Assembly: GCF_024362205.1 (NCBI RefSeq)
Contig: NZ_CP101462.1
Span: 1,392,501 to 1,456,500, forward strand
Source of the DNA: Exiguobacterium aurantiacum
GTDB taxonomy: Bacteria > Bacillota > Bacilli > Exiguobacteriales > Exiguobacteriaceae
DNA: 64,000 nucleotides
Direction of reading: 5' to 3'
Part shown: positions 17,677-25,816 of the stretch, one piece after another
Numbering within the stretch: position 1 is the first letter of the stretch
Layout of the letters: each line of letters begins with the position of its first letter
Translations under genes and position numbers: made by a program
Notes under the pieces: generated by a model
The model's database searches: none
What the model was told of the DNA's origin: nothing
What the model saw: only the letters and a program-made list of their open reading frames with translations

Positions 17677-18459
17677 ATGAAACATATGGAAACGAAAACA
17701 ACGTTACTGGCCCACCTGCAAAAGGCGGACATTCGACGAGGGGACGCATTGTTCGTCCACACGTCGCTATCAAAACTTGGCTGGGTGTGCGGCGGGCCCC
17801 AGACGGTCATCGAGGCGCTCCAAGAAGCGGTCGGACCGGACGGGCTTATCATGATGGCGACCCAAAGCGGGGACAATTCAAATCCCGCCGAATGGGAAGC
17901 CCCACCCGTTCCGGTCGAATGGTGGCAGACCATCCGTAATGAGATGCCGGCGTATGACCCTGCAAAAACATCGACCCGAGGGATGGGGCGGGTACCTGAG
18001 CTGTTCCGCTCGTATCCGGACGTGTTCCGGAGCGATCATCCGATGTGGTCGGTCGCCGCTTGGGGGAAGGATGCCGAGAGAATCGTCTCGGGCCATACAC
18101 TCGACGTCGGCTTCGGACCAGGGTCGCCGATTGAACGGATGATTGAGCGCGATGCAAAAATTGTACATCTCGGCTCACCGCTCGATGCGACGACGTTATG
18201 GCATTATGCCGAATATGGGATTGAGGGGCCGGTGAAGCCGTTCGAATGTGCGTTAGTCGAGGACGGTCAACGTGTATGGAAGACGTTCGAGCATCCGGAT
18301 GTCAACAGTGACCCGTTTGGTCCAATCGGTGAAAATATCGTCAGACGTGCCGATGTGACGACGTTTCAGATTGCAGATGCGACGTGTTATGTCATTCCGT
18401 CTAAGACGTGGGAACCGGTGCAACACGCGTTGATTGCTTTACGGAGTTGGCTCCGATGA
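17677..18459 (+). CDS. Aminoglycoside N(3)-acetyltransferase family protein (AAC(3)/YokD-like)
   Basis: The 260-residue protein has the AAC(3) fold marks: LFVHTSLSKLGWVCGG at the N-terminus, DGLIMMATQSGDNSNPAEWE, RGMGRVPELFRSYPDVFRSDHPMWSVAAWG and GFGPGSPIERM. Family members transfer acetyl from acetyl-CoA to the 3-amino group of 2-deoxystreptamine antibiotics, but chromosomal homologues often have other or unknown substrates. The start ATG at 17677 has GGAG 8 bases upstream, inside the end of sbcC. Its place directly behind sbcDC looks like a core chromosomal gene rather than an acquired resistance gene: no integron or transposon ends are near. Confidence 0.88.
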   Translation: MKHMETKTTLLAHLQKADIRRGDALFVHTSLSKLGWVCGGPQTVIEALQEAVGPDGLIMMATQSGDNSNPAEWEAPPVPVEWWQTIRNEMPAYDPAKTSTRGMGRVPELFRSYPDVFRSDHPMWSVAAWGKDAERIVSGHTLDVGFGPGSPIERMIERDAKIVHLGSPLDATTLWHYAEYGIEGPVKPFECALVEDGQRVWKTFEHPDVNSDPFGPIGENIVRRADVTTFQIADATCYVIPSKTWEPVQHALIALRSWLR

Positions 18460-18499
18460 ATCAACTTAAAGCAAGTCGACAATGGAGAGGGGCAGTTCA

Positions 18500-19387
18500 A
18501 TGAATCGCTGGGTCAAATATGTAGGAATCGCTGTCGGGGTGTTGGTTCTCGTCGCGTTTCTTGCCGTCGTGGGCATCTCGGCCCACATTGGGGATCAATT
18601 GACGTCACCTGAACGGGAGACGTTGACATTTACCCCGAAGACGCTAGGCGTCAAGTATGAGAACATCACGATTGAATCAGAGGATCAACATGATTTATAC
18701 GGCTGGTGGATTCCACACCCGACGCCGCGCGCGACGATCGTCTTCGCACATGGTTACGGGAAGAACCGGGAACAATCTGATTTGCCACTCAAGGAATTAA
18801 TTCCGGAGTTCCATGAGCAAGGGTATCAGTTTCTGACGTTCGATTTTCGTGGATCAGGTATTTCAGAAGGTGACCGTGTGACGGTCGGGGCGAAAGAACA
18901 AGCAGACCTTGCTGCCGCTATCAAATACGCGAAGGAACGTTCGGACGGGCCAATCGTCTTGTTCGGTGTCTCGATGGGTGCCGCGACGGCGCTCGCGACG
19001 GCTGACGAGACAGATGTGGCCGCCGTCATCGCCGATAGCCCTTTCAGTGATCTCCGTGGCTATCTCGAGACGAATCTGCCGATTTGGAGCGATTTGCCGA
19101 ACTTTCCGTTCACACCGGTCATCATGACGGTGACGCCGTGGTTCACGGGGCTCGATGCGGATATGGTCAAACCGATTGACGATATCGCTCAAATCGAGGC
19201 ACCGGTGTTATTGATTCATAGTCAAGGTGACGATGCCATCCCAGTGAGCGAGAGCGAGCAATTGGCCGCGGCCGGGGAGGAAGTCGAGCTGTGGGTGACC
19301 GAGAATGATGGGCACGTTCAGTCGCACCGTTCGTTCCAAACCGAATATCGCCAGACGGTATTCGAATTTTTAGAGCGCGTGTTGTAA
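18500..19387 (+). CDS. Membrane-anchored alpha/beta hydrolase (YqkD-like)
   Basis: The 295-residue protein starts with a membrane anchor (residues 8-30). An alpha/beta hydrolase domain follows: HGYGKNREQ (oxyanion loop), nucleophile elbow GVSMG near residue 154, the acid in HSQGDDAIPVSES and the base in ENDGHVQSH. It should act on the outer face of the membrane or at the wall interface on an ester or amide. The substrate is unknown. GGAGAGGGG precedes the ATG at 18500. A second homologue lies at 53082-53981 on the other strand. Confidence 0.85.
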   Translation: MNRWVKYVGIAVGVLVLVAFLAVVGISAHIGDQLTSPERETLTFTPKTLGVKYENITIESEDQHDLYGWWIPHPTPRATIVFAHGYGKNREQSDLPLKELIPEFHEQGYQFLTFDFRGSGISEGDRVTVGAKEQADLAAAIKYAKERSDGPIVLFGVSMGAATALATADETDVAAVIADSPFSDLRGYLETNLPIWSDLPNFPFTPVIMTVTPWFTGLDADMVKPIDDIAQIEAPVLLIHSQGDDAIPVSESEQLAAAGEEVELWVTENDGHVQSHRSFQTEYRQTVFEFLERVL

Positions 19388-19506
19388 ACGAGGAGTCTGG
19401 GGAAACCTGGACTCTGTTCGCTCAAAAGGTTCCGAATTAATCTATGGAACCGAATCGAACATGCACGAGTCATTATTAGAGGCAAGGTAGGGAATGGAGT
19501 GAGCAG

Positions 19507-19917
19507 GTGGCGATCATTAAGAATCAAGAATTGTATATCAAGTTGTTTCCTAGAAAGTATGCCGAAAACGGGGATGACCCGTTCATCGCTTCTCTGTTCC
19601 ACATCAAGGTTCAGAATGAAATCGTCTTCGATTTTTACGGTTCGCTGCTCCTAAAGTCGGAGTATGAGGACTTATTGAGTCATATGGAATTGATGTTGAG
19701 TGGTTTGTTAAAGCGGGTTATATTGAATCCGGTCGAACCTTATTTTGTGTTGCGAATCGAAAATGATCAGGATGACCTTTTCAAATGGGTATTCTATAAC
19801 AAGCTAGGACCGAAGCGGGTTGATGCGTTGCTTGTCACGAAGGACGAGATGGTGGAATTCCATAGACAGTTACAACAAGAGATGACTAAAATCTTGCCGC
19901 CGCCGTTTCTACCTTGA
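19507..19917 (+). CDS. Unknown protein, 136 aa (first of a three-gene cluster)
   Basis: The GTG at 19507 follows a GGAG. The product is soluble, mixed alpha/beta in appearance, with an aromatic C-terminus ending PPPFLP. It looks like the small WapI or Imm-type immunity proteins only in size and composition; I see no family motif. Base composition and codon use are more AT-rich than the genes on either side (TTG, AAT and ATT are common), which suggests transfer. The two following genes share this character. Confidence 0.6.
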   Translation: MAIIKNQELYIKLFPRKYAENGDDPFIASLFHIKVQNEIVFDFYGSLLLKSEYEDLLSHMELMLSGLLKRVILNPVEPYFVLRIENDQDDLFKWVFYNKLGPKRVDALLVTKDEMVEFHRQLQQEMTKILPPPFLP

Positions 19918-20001
19918 CGTACGTTGCGAAAAGCAAACAATTAGGGGCCGATTACGTATTCGATGAATTCGCTGCAACTAATGAATAATGGAGTGGTAGG
20001 T

Positions 20002-20757
20002 ATGGAGACAATTTCGTTAATGTTCTGTTTTGAACAGGACATTGGGACAAGAAGTCACGCAGAGAACTTTTTGGAATTGTTGAATCAGTTCGAGGTACAA
20101 CTGTCAAGAGTTGGATTTTTCGAGCCGGTCAAGCAATCGTTCACTACAGAAATATTTAAAGAAATGTGGATCGAAGGACTCGAGGATACCTATAGTTTTA
20201 TCGGCAGATTAGAGAAACGGCAGAGCTACACGAATATTTACCCTCGAGGCGGATTGTCAGGCAGTGCAGGCTTTCACTTTGCAATCAGTAAACAGCAATT
20301 TCAGTTAGAACAAACCAAATGGACAGACTTGTTTCGCTTTGTATGTGAGACGTGGAGACCTTATCGGGCATCAATTGAACTAGATTTGGATAGGGACGTA
20401 TTTGTCGATACAGACCAACTTTTAAACGAGACGATGTTCTGGACGTATGAACGGGATGATTTCTGGTTCTTGAAAGTGCGTGAGGTGAGTTGGATTAACT
20501 ATTGGAGTCACGCGTTACTGGAGCATGGAAACATCGAAACAATTGAAGCGTTTGATTGGGTAGCGGTTGATACTGGAGCGGATGGAACGTACTTTCAACT
20601 GACCGAAGCTTTCGACGACATATGCTTCGTGGCACGACGCGAAGCGGCCCGGACGCATATCGGACCCGGCATATTATTGGAAAAAGTGATAGATGAAGAC
20701 TTGATGCGAGAAGCGGAGCGGCTGCGGTCTTCTGACTTCTCGTTCGATGACGTTTAA
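20002..20757 (+). CDS. Unknown protein, 251 aa (second of a three-gene cluster)
   Basis: The soluble product is rich in Trp, Phe and Tyr, with patches such as DLFRFVCETWRPYRASIELDL and WINYWSHALLEHGN. There is no signal peptide, membrane segment or recognisable catalytic motif. The ATG at 20002 is chosen over 19963 because GGAGTGGTAGGT precedes it. Large aromatic, acidic orphan proteins of this kind are common among immunity proteins of polymorphic toxins, but that is only a suggestion. It ends 19 bases before the third gene, so these two are surely one transcript. Confidence 0.6.
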   Translation: METISLMFCFEQDIGTRSHAENFLELLNQFEVQLSRVGFFEPVKQSFTTEIFKEMWIEGLEDTYSFIGRLEKRQSYTNIYPRGGLSGSAGFHFAISKQQFQLEQTKWTDLFRFVCETWRPYRASIELDLDRDVFVDTDQLLNETMFWTYERDDFWFLKVREVSWINYWSHALLEHGNIETIEAFDWVAVDTGADGTYFQLTEAFDDICFVARREAARTHIGPGILLEKVIDEDLMREAERLRSSDFSFDDV

Positions 20758-20776
20758 AATAGAAGGAGCGACTGAA

Positions 20777-21133
20777 ATGGAAGAAAAAATAGAACAATTT
20801 GTAAAAGAAGTATACGCGACCGTCGTACAAGATGCCCTTTCAGACTATAAGGATATGTATGAACAAGAAGTGTCGATATCAGATACCGAACTGTATAGTC
20901 AAGCGATTCATATGTATCAACAGATGGACGCAGAGCAACAAAAGTTAATGATGCATATCATTGAAGTCGTGATGGTAGACACGGTCTCTCACATCTTCGG
21001 GGTGATTGACGGTAGTTCGCCACTGAATGATTCAGACATGGAAGCGACATTACTGCTCGATGATGTGGACTCAGAAGGGGAACTGCAAGATTCCTTTATT
21101 GGCTACTTACAGGAGGAAGACTTGTATCCGTGA
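20777..21133 (+). CDS. Unknown acidic protein, 118 aa (third of a three-gene cluster)
   Basis: AGAAGGAGCG precedes the ATG. The protein is very acidic and mostly helical: MEEKIEQFVKEVYATVVQDAL, a Met/Gln-rich middle (IHMYQQMDAEQQKLMMHIIE) and an Asp/Glu tail. No known domain is recognised. A strong terminator follows. The high acidity would fit a small inhibitor or immunity protein, but no toxin gene is present in the window. Confidence 0.6.
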   Translation: MEEKIEQFVKEVYATVVQDALSDYKDMYEQEVSISDTELYSQAIHMYQQMDAEQQKLMMHIIEVVMVDTVSHIFGVIDGSSPLNDSDMEATLLLDDVDSEGELQDSFIGYLQEEDLYP

Positions 21134-21153
21134 TTGATGTAACGTTAATTTTT

Positions 21154-21179
21154 GGGGGCGCAACATGCGCTCCTTTTTT
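21154..21179 (+). terminator. Intrinsic terminator after the three-gene cluster
   Basis: GGGGCGCA pairs with TGCGCTCC (one wobble) around ACA, followed by T7. Confidence 0.85.
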
Positions 21180-21220
21180 GTTATGATTAGTTATGAAAAG
21201 GAAAGAAAGAAGGGACTACC

Positions 21221-22069
21221 ATGGATGTAATGGCATTACTATCGTTTCTACTGCTTGGGACGCTCATCGGGATTTTGAGCGGTTTCTTCGGCATCGGGGG
21301 CGGGATTTTACTCACGCCGCTCCTGCTCGTCTTCGGATACGAGGCGAGTGCAGCCATCGCCCTCAGTCTCATGCTCACACTCGGGTCGACGACGGCCGGC
21401 ACGATCTCCCATCTTAAATTAAAGAACGTCAATCCGAAACACGCCCTTTTGATTGGAGTGTTTGGGGTTGTCGGGACATGGGTGGCAACGCCGCTCGTAT
21501 TCTATCTCGAGACGCTCGACGGGGCGACACCGGTCATCTCGCTAGCCTATATCGCGCTATTGACGTATTTCGCCGTCTCGTTCTTCCGGTCGAAACAGCA
21601 TGAAGAGGGAAGTGTAGGTTCTGAGTCGGTCCCGCGCCTTGGTTTCATCGGTTTGTTCGGCGGGTTCATCTCGTCACTCATGGGTGTCAGCGGCGGGTTC
21701 GTGTTGACCCCGCTTCAAGTCAAACTGCTCAACACCGAGATGAAACGGGCCGTCGGGACGAGTATCGCCGCCGCGTTCCTCATCGTCGTCTCAGGCGTGA
21801 TCAACTATGCCGTCGCCGGGGCAGATGCGAACTATTGGCATGGCCTCGCGCTCATCGCCGGGGCGATGATTGGCTCGCCAATCGGGGCGAAACAGTTGCA
21901 GCGGTTCAGTTCGCAACTCGTCAAGAAGGCGCTCGGTGGCTTCTATGTCGCTGTCGCCATCAGCGTCGCGCTTAACTTGCTCGGCTTCAACGACATCTCG
22001 CTCGGACTGCTCGTCGTCCTCGCGCTTTCGTTCATCATAGCGCTATTTATCCGGCCGCGTTCGAAGTGA
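21221..22069 (+). CDS. TauE/SafE family sulfite or sulfonate exporter (YtnM-like)
   Basis: The 282-residue protein has about eight membrane segments with the twofold family repeat. The two Gly-rich motifs are GILSGFFGIGGGILLTPLLL and FIGLFGGFISSLMGVSGGFVLTPLQ. The family moves sulfite, sulfonates or other small organosulfur anions. No sulfur genes flank it, so the substrate is unknown. GAAGGGA lies 7 bases before the ATG, and a terminator follows. Confidence 0.85.
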   Translation: MDVMALLSFLLLGTLIGILSGFFGIGGGILLTPLLLVFGYEASAAIALSLMLTLGSTTAGTISHLKLKNVNPKHALLIGVFGVVGTWVATPLVFYLETLDGATPVISLAYIALLTYFAVSFFRSKQHEEGSVGSESVPRLGFIGLFGGFISSLMGVSGGFVLTPLQVKLLNTEMKRAVGTSIAAAFLIVVSGVINYAVAGADANYWHGLALIAGAMIGSPIGAKQLQRFSSQLVKKALGGFYVAVAISVALNLLGFNDISLGLLVVLALSFIIALFIRPRSK

Positions 22070-22073
22070 TGAT

Positions 22074-22106
22074 CGACCCTCGTCTACAGACGGGGGTCTT
22101 TCTTAT
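22074..22106 (+). terminator. Intrinsic terminator after the TauE-like gene
   Basis: GACCCTCGTCT pairs with AGACGGGGGTC (one G-T) around ACA, then TTTCTT. Confidence 0.75.
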
Positions 22107-22177
22107 AGGGGTAGTCGGAGTATGATATATCCTACGTATAAACATCACCATCGGTATAACGCATGCTGAAGCGCATC

Positions 22178-22202
22178 AAAAAACCCTGTCCGAGGACAGG
22201 GT
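22178..22202 (-). terminator. Intrinsic terminator of the 64-residue protein gene
   Basis: On the minus strand CCCTGTCC pairs with GGACAGGG around TCG and is followed by T6, just after the stop codon. Confidence 0.85.
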
Positions 22203-22203
22203 G

Positions 22204-22398
22204 TTAACGTCTGGCGATATGATCAATGTTCTCTTGAATCTCTCCGACTTTGCTCTTCGCTTCACGCAACCGTCGTTCGAACGCCTCGGTGTCGCGTTTT
22301 TCACGTTGCGGCTCGTCTTTGCCGCGACGCTGTCCTTTCGGGGAGCGATGGATATGGGTCGCTTTCATCAAGCGCTTTTTAAACGTTGAATCGCTCAT
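22204..22398 (-). CDS. Small basic protein, 64 aa, unknown
   Basis: The product (MSDSTFKKRLMKATHIHRSP onward) is strongly charged and helical, ending in a heptad-like FERRLREAKSKVGEIQENID segment. A GGGGGTGTC site precedes the ATG at 22398, and a terminator follows the stop, so this looks like a real monocistronic gene. No family is recognised. Confidence 0.6.
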   Translation of the reverse strand: MSDSTFKKRLMKATHIHRSPKGQRRGKDEPQREKRDTEAFERRLREAKSKVGEIQENIDHIARR

Positions 22399-22461
22399 CA
22401 GGACACCCCCTTCCATACTATATACGTTCCACCTCTTCTTTCCGATGAAACGTTTGAACGT

Positions 22462-22992
22462 TCACGAGGCGAGGGTTCGGCGCATTTGCGGGTTCGTCGA
22501 GACTTTATAGGCGATGGCTGCGGCTAGGATGGCTTTGATTAGGTCGCCGATGATGAATGGGATATTCACCTTCAGCGCGTCGATGAACGTCATGCCGAAC
22601 ACGGCTTGGAGACCGAGGCTGCCGACTACATAGACGAAACCGAGGCCGATTAGGATGTTATACGCGACGAGAGCGGGGAACGAACGATGCCGTTCCGATA
22701 ACCAACCGATCAAAAAGGCAGCGATCGGGAAGGCGATCAAGTAACCGACCGTCGGACCGACGAACGGGGCGAGCCCGCCCGAACCACTTAAGACGGGTAG
22801 ACCAATCAAACCGAGCAGTAAGTAGACGACGACGGCGAGACCGCCTTTTTTGGCCCCGAGGACGGAAGCGACCGTCATGATGCCGAGCATCTGCAGGGTG
22901 ATCGGAACGGGTCCGATCGGGATGGCGATGGAGCCGATACTTGCGAGCAAGGCGGCGCCGATGGCAACTTGTGTCAAATCATGAATTCTCAC
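22462..22992 (-). CDS. bioY: Biotin transporter BioY (ECF S component)
   Basis: The 176-residue protein has six membrane segments. Family motifs are IPIGPVPITLQMLGIMTV, GLIGLPVLSGSGGLAPFVGPTVGYLIAFPIAAFLIG and the C-terminal PFIIGDLIKAILA. It binds biotin and works alone or with the general ECF module, which is not in this window. The GTG at 22992 (context AAAAGGGGTTTACATAGTG) is chosen as start. The longer frame to 23058 would run through a perfect BirA operator, which must be non-coding control DNA. Confidence 0.93.
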   Translation of the reverse strand: MRIHDLTQVAIGAALLASIGSIAIPIGPVPITLQMLGIMTVASVLGAKKGGLAVVVYLLLGLIGLPVLSGSGGLAPFVGPTVGYLIAFPIAAFLIGWLSERHRSFPALVAYNILIGLGFVYVVGSLGLQAVFGMTFIDALKVNIPFIIGDLIKAILAAAIAYKVSTNPQMRRTLAS

Positions 22993-23009
22993 TATGTAAA
23001 CCCCTTTTC

Positions 23010-23038
23010 TGTTAACGTTTACTAAAGTAAGGTTAACA
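23010..23038 (-). promoter_or_regulatory. BirA operator of bioY
   Basis: TGTTAAC, 15 bases, GTTAACA: a perfect inverted repeat with the arms and spacing of Firmicute BirA (biotin repressor) operators. It lies 18 bases upstream of the bioY start, so biotinyl-AMP-loaded BirA should block bioY transcription. Confidence 0.85.
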
Positions 23039-23061
23039 TCATTTTTTTCGTCTGACAAGCA

Positions 23062-23101
23062 GAAAAATGAGGACCTGGTCGCAAATTGACCGGGTCCTCA
23101 T
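23062..23101 (-). terminator. Intrinsic terminator of argGH
   Basis: A long near-perfect stem (ATGAGGACC on each side) follows the argH stop. On the minus strand it continues into T5. Confidence 0.9.
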
Positions 23102-23104
23102 CGT

Positions 23105-24487
23105 TTAGGCATATGTCGGTAGTTTTTCTTTCGCTTCGGTCAGTTGAATCCGAACTGAGTCGAAGCCCGTCCCGCCGTAACTGTTGCGACGTTTGACGGC
23201 CGTCACCGGCGAGAGTGCCTCGTACACGTCCGCTTCAATCAACTCAGAGTGGGTTTGATACGTCTCGATCGGTAATTCTGATAAATACAGACGTTGGTCG
23301 ATACAATACCGGACGAGCGTGCCTGTCACTTCATGGGCCTCACGGAACGGCATCCCTTTCGCCGTCAAATAATCGGCGAGTTCGGTCGCGTTCGAGAAAT
23401 CACGCTCGGTCGCTTGCTTCATCGTCTCGGTGTGGAACGTCATGTCTTGAATCATGCCGGCCATGATGCTGAGGCTACCTTGGACCGTCTTGACCGTGTC
23501 GAACATGCCTTCCTTGTCTTCTTGCAAATCTTTGTTATAGGCGAGTGGCAATCCTTTCATGATGGTGAGCAGCCCCATCAGATTGCCGACGACACGACCT
23601 GACTTTCCGCGGACGAGTTCGGCCATGTCCGGGTTCTTCTTCTGCGGCATCATGCTCGATCCCGTAGAGAACACGTCAGAGATCGTGATGAACCGATACT
23701 CTTCGCTGCTCCAAAGGATCAACTCCTCGCAGAACCGTGACAAGTGCATCATGAGCAGCGACGCATTCGACAAGAACTCTAAGATGAAGTCACGGTCGCT
23801 GACGGCGTCGAGGCTGTTCGGATAGACTTGGGCGAAACCGAGCAACTCGGCCGAACGGTGGCGGTCGATCGGGAACGTCGTCCCGGCGAGGGCTCCGGCA
23901 CCGAGCGGGCTCATATCAATCCGTTTCAAGCTGTCACTGAAGCGCTCCTTGTCACGCTCGAGCATCCAGAAGTAAGCGAGCAAGTGATGGGCGAGCGAGA
24001 CCGGCTGGGCCCGTTGCAAGTGCGTGTAACCCGGCATGATCGACTCGACGTTTTGAGCGGCGTGGTTATAGAGCGCCGTCTGCACGGCTTCGATCCCTTC
24101 AATCGTCTCGAGGACGCGGCGCTTCAAATAAAGGTGCATGTCGGTCGCGACCTGGTCGTTCCGACTGCGGGCCGTGTGCATCTTGCCAGCGACCGGGCCG
24201 ATTTCCTCATGCAACAGCGCCTCGAGATTCATATGGATGTCTTCATGGAAGACGTTGAACATCAATTCATCTGCTTGCGCTTTCTTTGCTAGCGTCTTCA
24301 ATCCCGCGACAATTTGCGCGACTTCGTCTGCTGTCAAAATGTGTTGTTCCCCGAGCATCGTCACGTGGGCGATGCTCCCTTCGATATCTTCTAACACGAG
24401 CTGGGCGTCGAAATGAATCGAGGCACCGAACTCGTCGACCCATTCACTGGCCGTCTGTTCGAACCGGCCGCCCCATAGTTTACTCAT
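23105..24487 (-). CDS. argH: Argininosuccinate lyase
   Basis: The 460-residue enzyme cleaves argininosuccinate to arginine and fumarate, the last step of arginine synthesis. It has the fumarase-superfamily signature [18 protein letters not shown] near residue 280, whose loop holds the catalytic Ser. It also has [17 protein letters not shown] and [20 protein letters not shown]. Length is standard. The start overlaps the argG stop by 8 bases, so the pair is coupled. A strong terminator follows. Confidence 0.97.
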   Translation of the reverse strand: MSKLWGGRFEQTASEWVDEFGASIHFDAQLVLEDIEGSIAHVTMLGEQHILTADEVAQIVAGLKTLAKKAQADELMFNVFHEDIHMNLEALLHEEIGPVAGKMHTARSRNDQVATDMHLYLKRRVLETIEGIEAVQTALYNHAAQNVESIMPGYTHLQRAQPVSLAHHLLAYFWMLERDKERFSDSLKRIDMSPLGAGALAGTTFPIDRHRSAELLGFAQVYPNSLDAVSDRDFILEFLSNASLLMMHLSRFCEELILWSSEEYRFITISDVFSTGSSMMPQKKNPDMAELVRGKSGRVVGNLMGLLTIMKGLPLAYNKDLQEDKEGMFDTVKTVQGSLSIMAGMIQDMTFHTETMKQATERDFSNATELADYLTAKGMPFREAHEVTGTLVRYCIDQRLYLSELPIETYQTHSELIEADVYEALSPVTAVKRRNSYGGTGFDSVRIQLTEAKEKLPTYA

Positions 24488-25691
24488 GCACCATCGTTCC
24501 TTTCTCCGCTAGTACTTCCGCTTGAACTTTCGTCGGCAGCCCCCATAGCTTGATAAAACCGACGGCCGCTTGTTGGTCGAACGTGTCGGCCGACGTGTAC
24601 GTCGCGAGATGTTCATCATAGAGCGAGATCGGTGATTTCCGTCCGTCGACGATGGCTTGCCCTTTGAACAGTTTCATCCGGACCGTACCGGTCACGGTCT
24701 GTTGCGTTTCATCGATGAAGGCGAGGAGCGCTTTCGTCAACGGGGAGTACCATAAGCCGTTATAAATCGTCTCCGTCAATTTCTGTTCGACGATTGGTTT
24801 GAAATGGGCGACTTCACGGACGAGCGTGAGCGCCTCGAGCGCTTGGTGTGCCGTGATGAGCGTCATCGCACCCGGTGCCTCGTACACTTCCCGTGATTTG
24901 ATGCCGACGACCCGGTTCTCGATATGGTCGATTTTTCCGATGCCGTGTGCCCCGGCGACGATATTGAGTTGCTCAAGAATCGCTGTGAACGTCGCCGCTT
25001 GTCCGTTGATGGCGACCGGGATCCCGGCATTGAATTCAATCTCGACATACGTCGGTTCGTTCGGTGTGTCTTCGAGCTGTGCTGTCAATTCATAGGCGCT
25101 CGCTGGTGGAGCGGCCCAAGGGTCTTCAAGAATACCGCATTCGACGGCCCGGCCCCAAATGTTTTGGTCGATCGAGAACGGCTCTTCTTGCACGATTGGG
25201 ATTGGAATGCCGTGCTCGGCGGCATAGGCGATTTCTTCTTCCCGTGACCATTTCCATTCCCGGACCGGTGCGATGATTTCAAGCGACGGGTCGAGCGCGT
25301 GGATGGATACTTCGAACCGGACCTGGTCGTTTCCTTTACCGGTACAACCGTGGGCGACGGCGATAGCCCCTTCGGCTTGTGCGACCTCGACTAGCTTCTT
25401 CGAGATGAGCGGGCGCGATAGGGCAGAGACGAGTGGATAGACGCCTTCATACATTGTATGCGCCTGCATCGAATAACGGGCGAAATCGTTGACGAACTCA
25501 TCGACCGCATCGATGACGACCGATTTGACGGCCCCGACTTTAAGTGCTTTTTGTTGAATGCGCTCTAAGTCTTTCCCTTCGCCGACGTTCAAACAGCAGG
25601 CGATGACGTCATATCCTTGTTCATCCAACCATTTGATTGCGACCGATGTGTCAAGTCCACCTGAATAAGCTAATACGAGTTTTTGTTTCAT
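24480..25691 (-). CDS. argG: Argininosuccinate synthase
   Basis: The 403-residue enzyme joins citrulline and aspartate using ATP. It has the PP-loop [15 protein letters not shown] at residues 8-22, [13 protein letters not shown] and [13 protein letters not shown]. The ATG giving [12 protein letters not shown] is chosen, with GTGTAAGG upstream; an ATG seven codons earlier lacks a good site. It is the first gene of argGH. The AT-rich region ahead holds possible ARG boxes. Confidence 0.97.
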   Translation of the reverse strand: MKQKLVLAYSGGLDTSVAIKWLDEQGYDVIACCLNVGEGKDLERIQQKALKVGAVKSVVIDAVDEFVNDFARYSMQAHTMYEGVYPLVSALSRPLISKKLVEVAQAEGAIAVAHGCTGKGNDQVRFEVSIHALDPSLEIIAPVREWKWSREEEIAYAAEHGIPIPIVQEEPFSIDQNIWGRAVECGILEDPWAAPPASAYELTAQLEDTPNEPTYVEIEFNAGIPVAINGQAATFTAILEQLNIVAGAHGIGKIDHIENRVVGIKSREVYEAPGAMTLITAHQALEALTLVREVAHFKPIVEQKLTETIYNGLWYSPLTKALLAFIDETQQTVTGTVRMKLFKGQAIVDGRKSPISLYDEHLATYTSADTFDQQAAVGFIKLWGLPTKVQAEVLAEKGTMVHE

Positions 25692-25706
25692 TTCCTTACA
25701 CCCCTT

Positions 25707-25742
25707 ATACATAATTATTCATCTGTATTTATAAATATACGA
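25707..25742 (-). promoter_or_regulatory. Possible tandem ARG boxes upstream of argG
   Basis: On the minus strand GTATATTTATAAATAC and ATGAATAATTATGTAT stand next to each other. Both resemble the AT-rich imperfect palindromes bound by the ArgR/AhrC repressor (core TGAATwwwwATTCA). The match is imperfect. Confidence 0.4.
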
Positions 25743-25785
25743 CTTACTTTAACGTATGATTCGCGGTAAAGCAACCTTTTTGGCG

Positions 25786-25815
25786 AAAAAAAAGAATCAC
25801 TTGTGAAAGTGATTC
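25786..25815 (-). terminator. Intrinsic terminator of the CapA-like gene
   Basis: GAATCAC pairs with GTGATTC around a short loop; on the minus strand it is followed by a T run (eight A on the plus strand). Confidence 0.85.
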
Positions 25816-25816
25816 T

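Noticed and set aside
19388-19425. GAGTCTGG and CCTGGACTC as a terminator after the hydrolase gene
   Set aside because: The pairing is imperfect and there is no T run.
22993-23058. N-terminal extension of BioY
   Set aside because: It runs through a perfect BirA operator and lacks a hydrophobic or family match.
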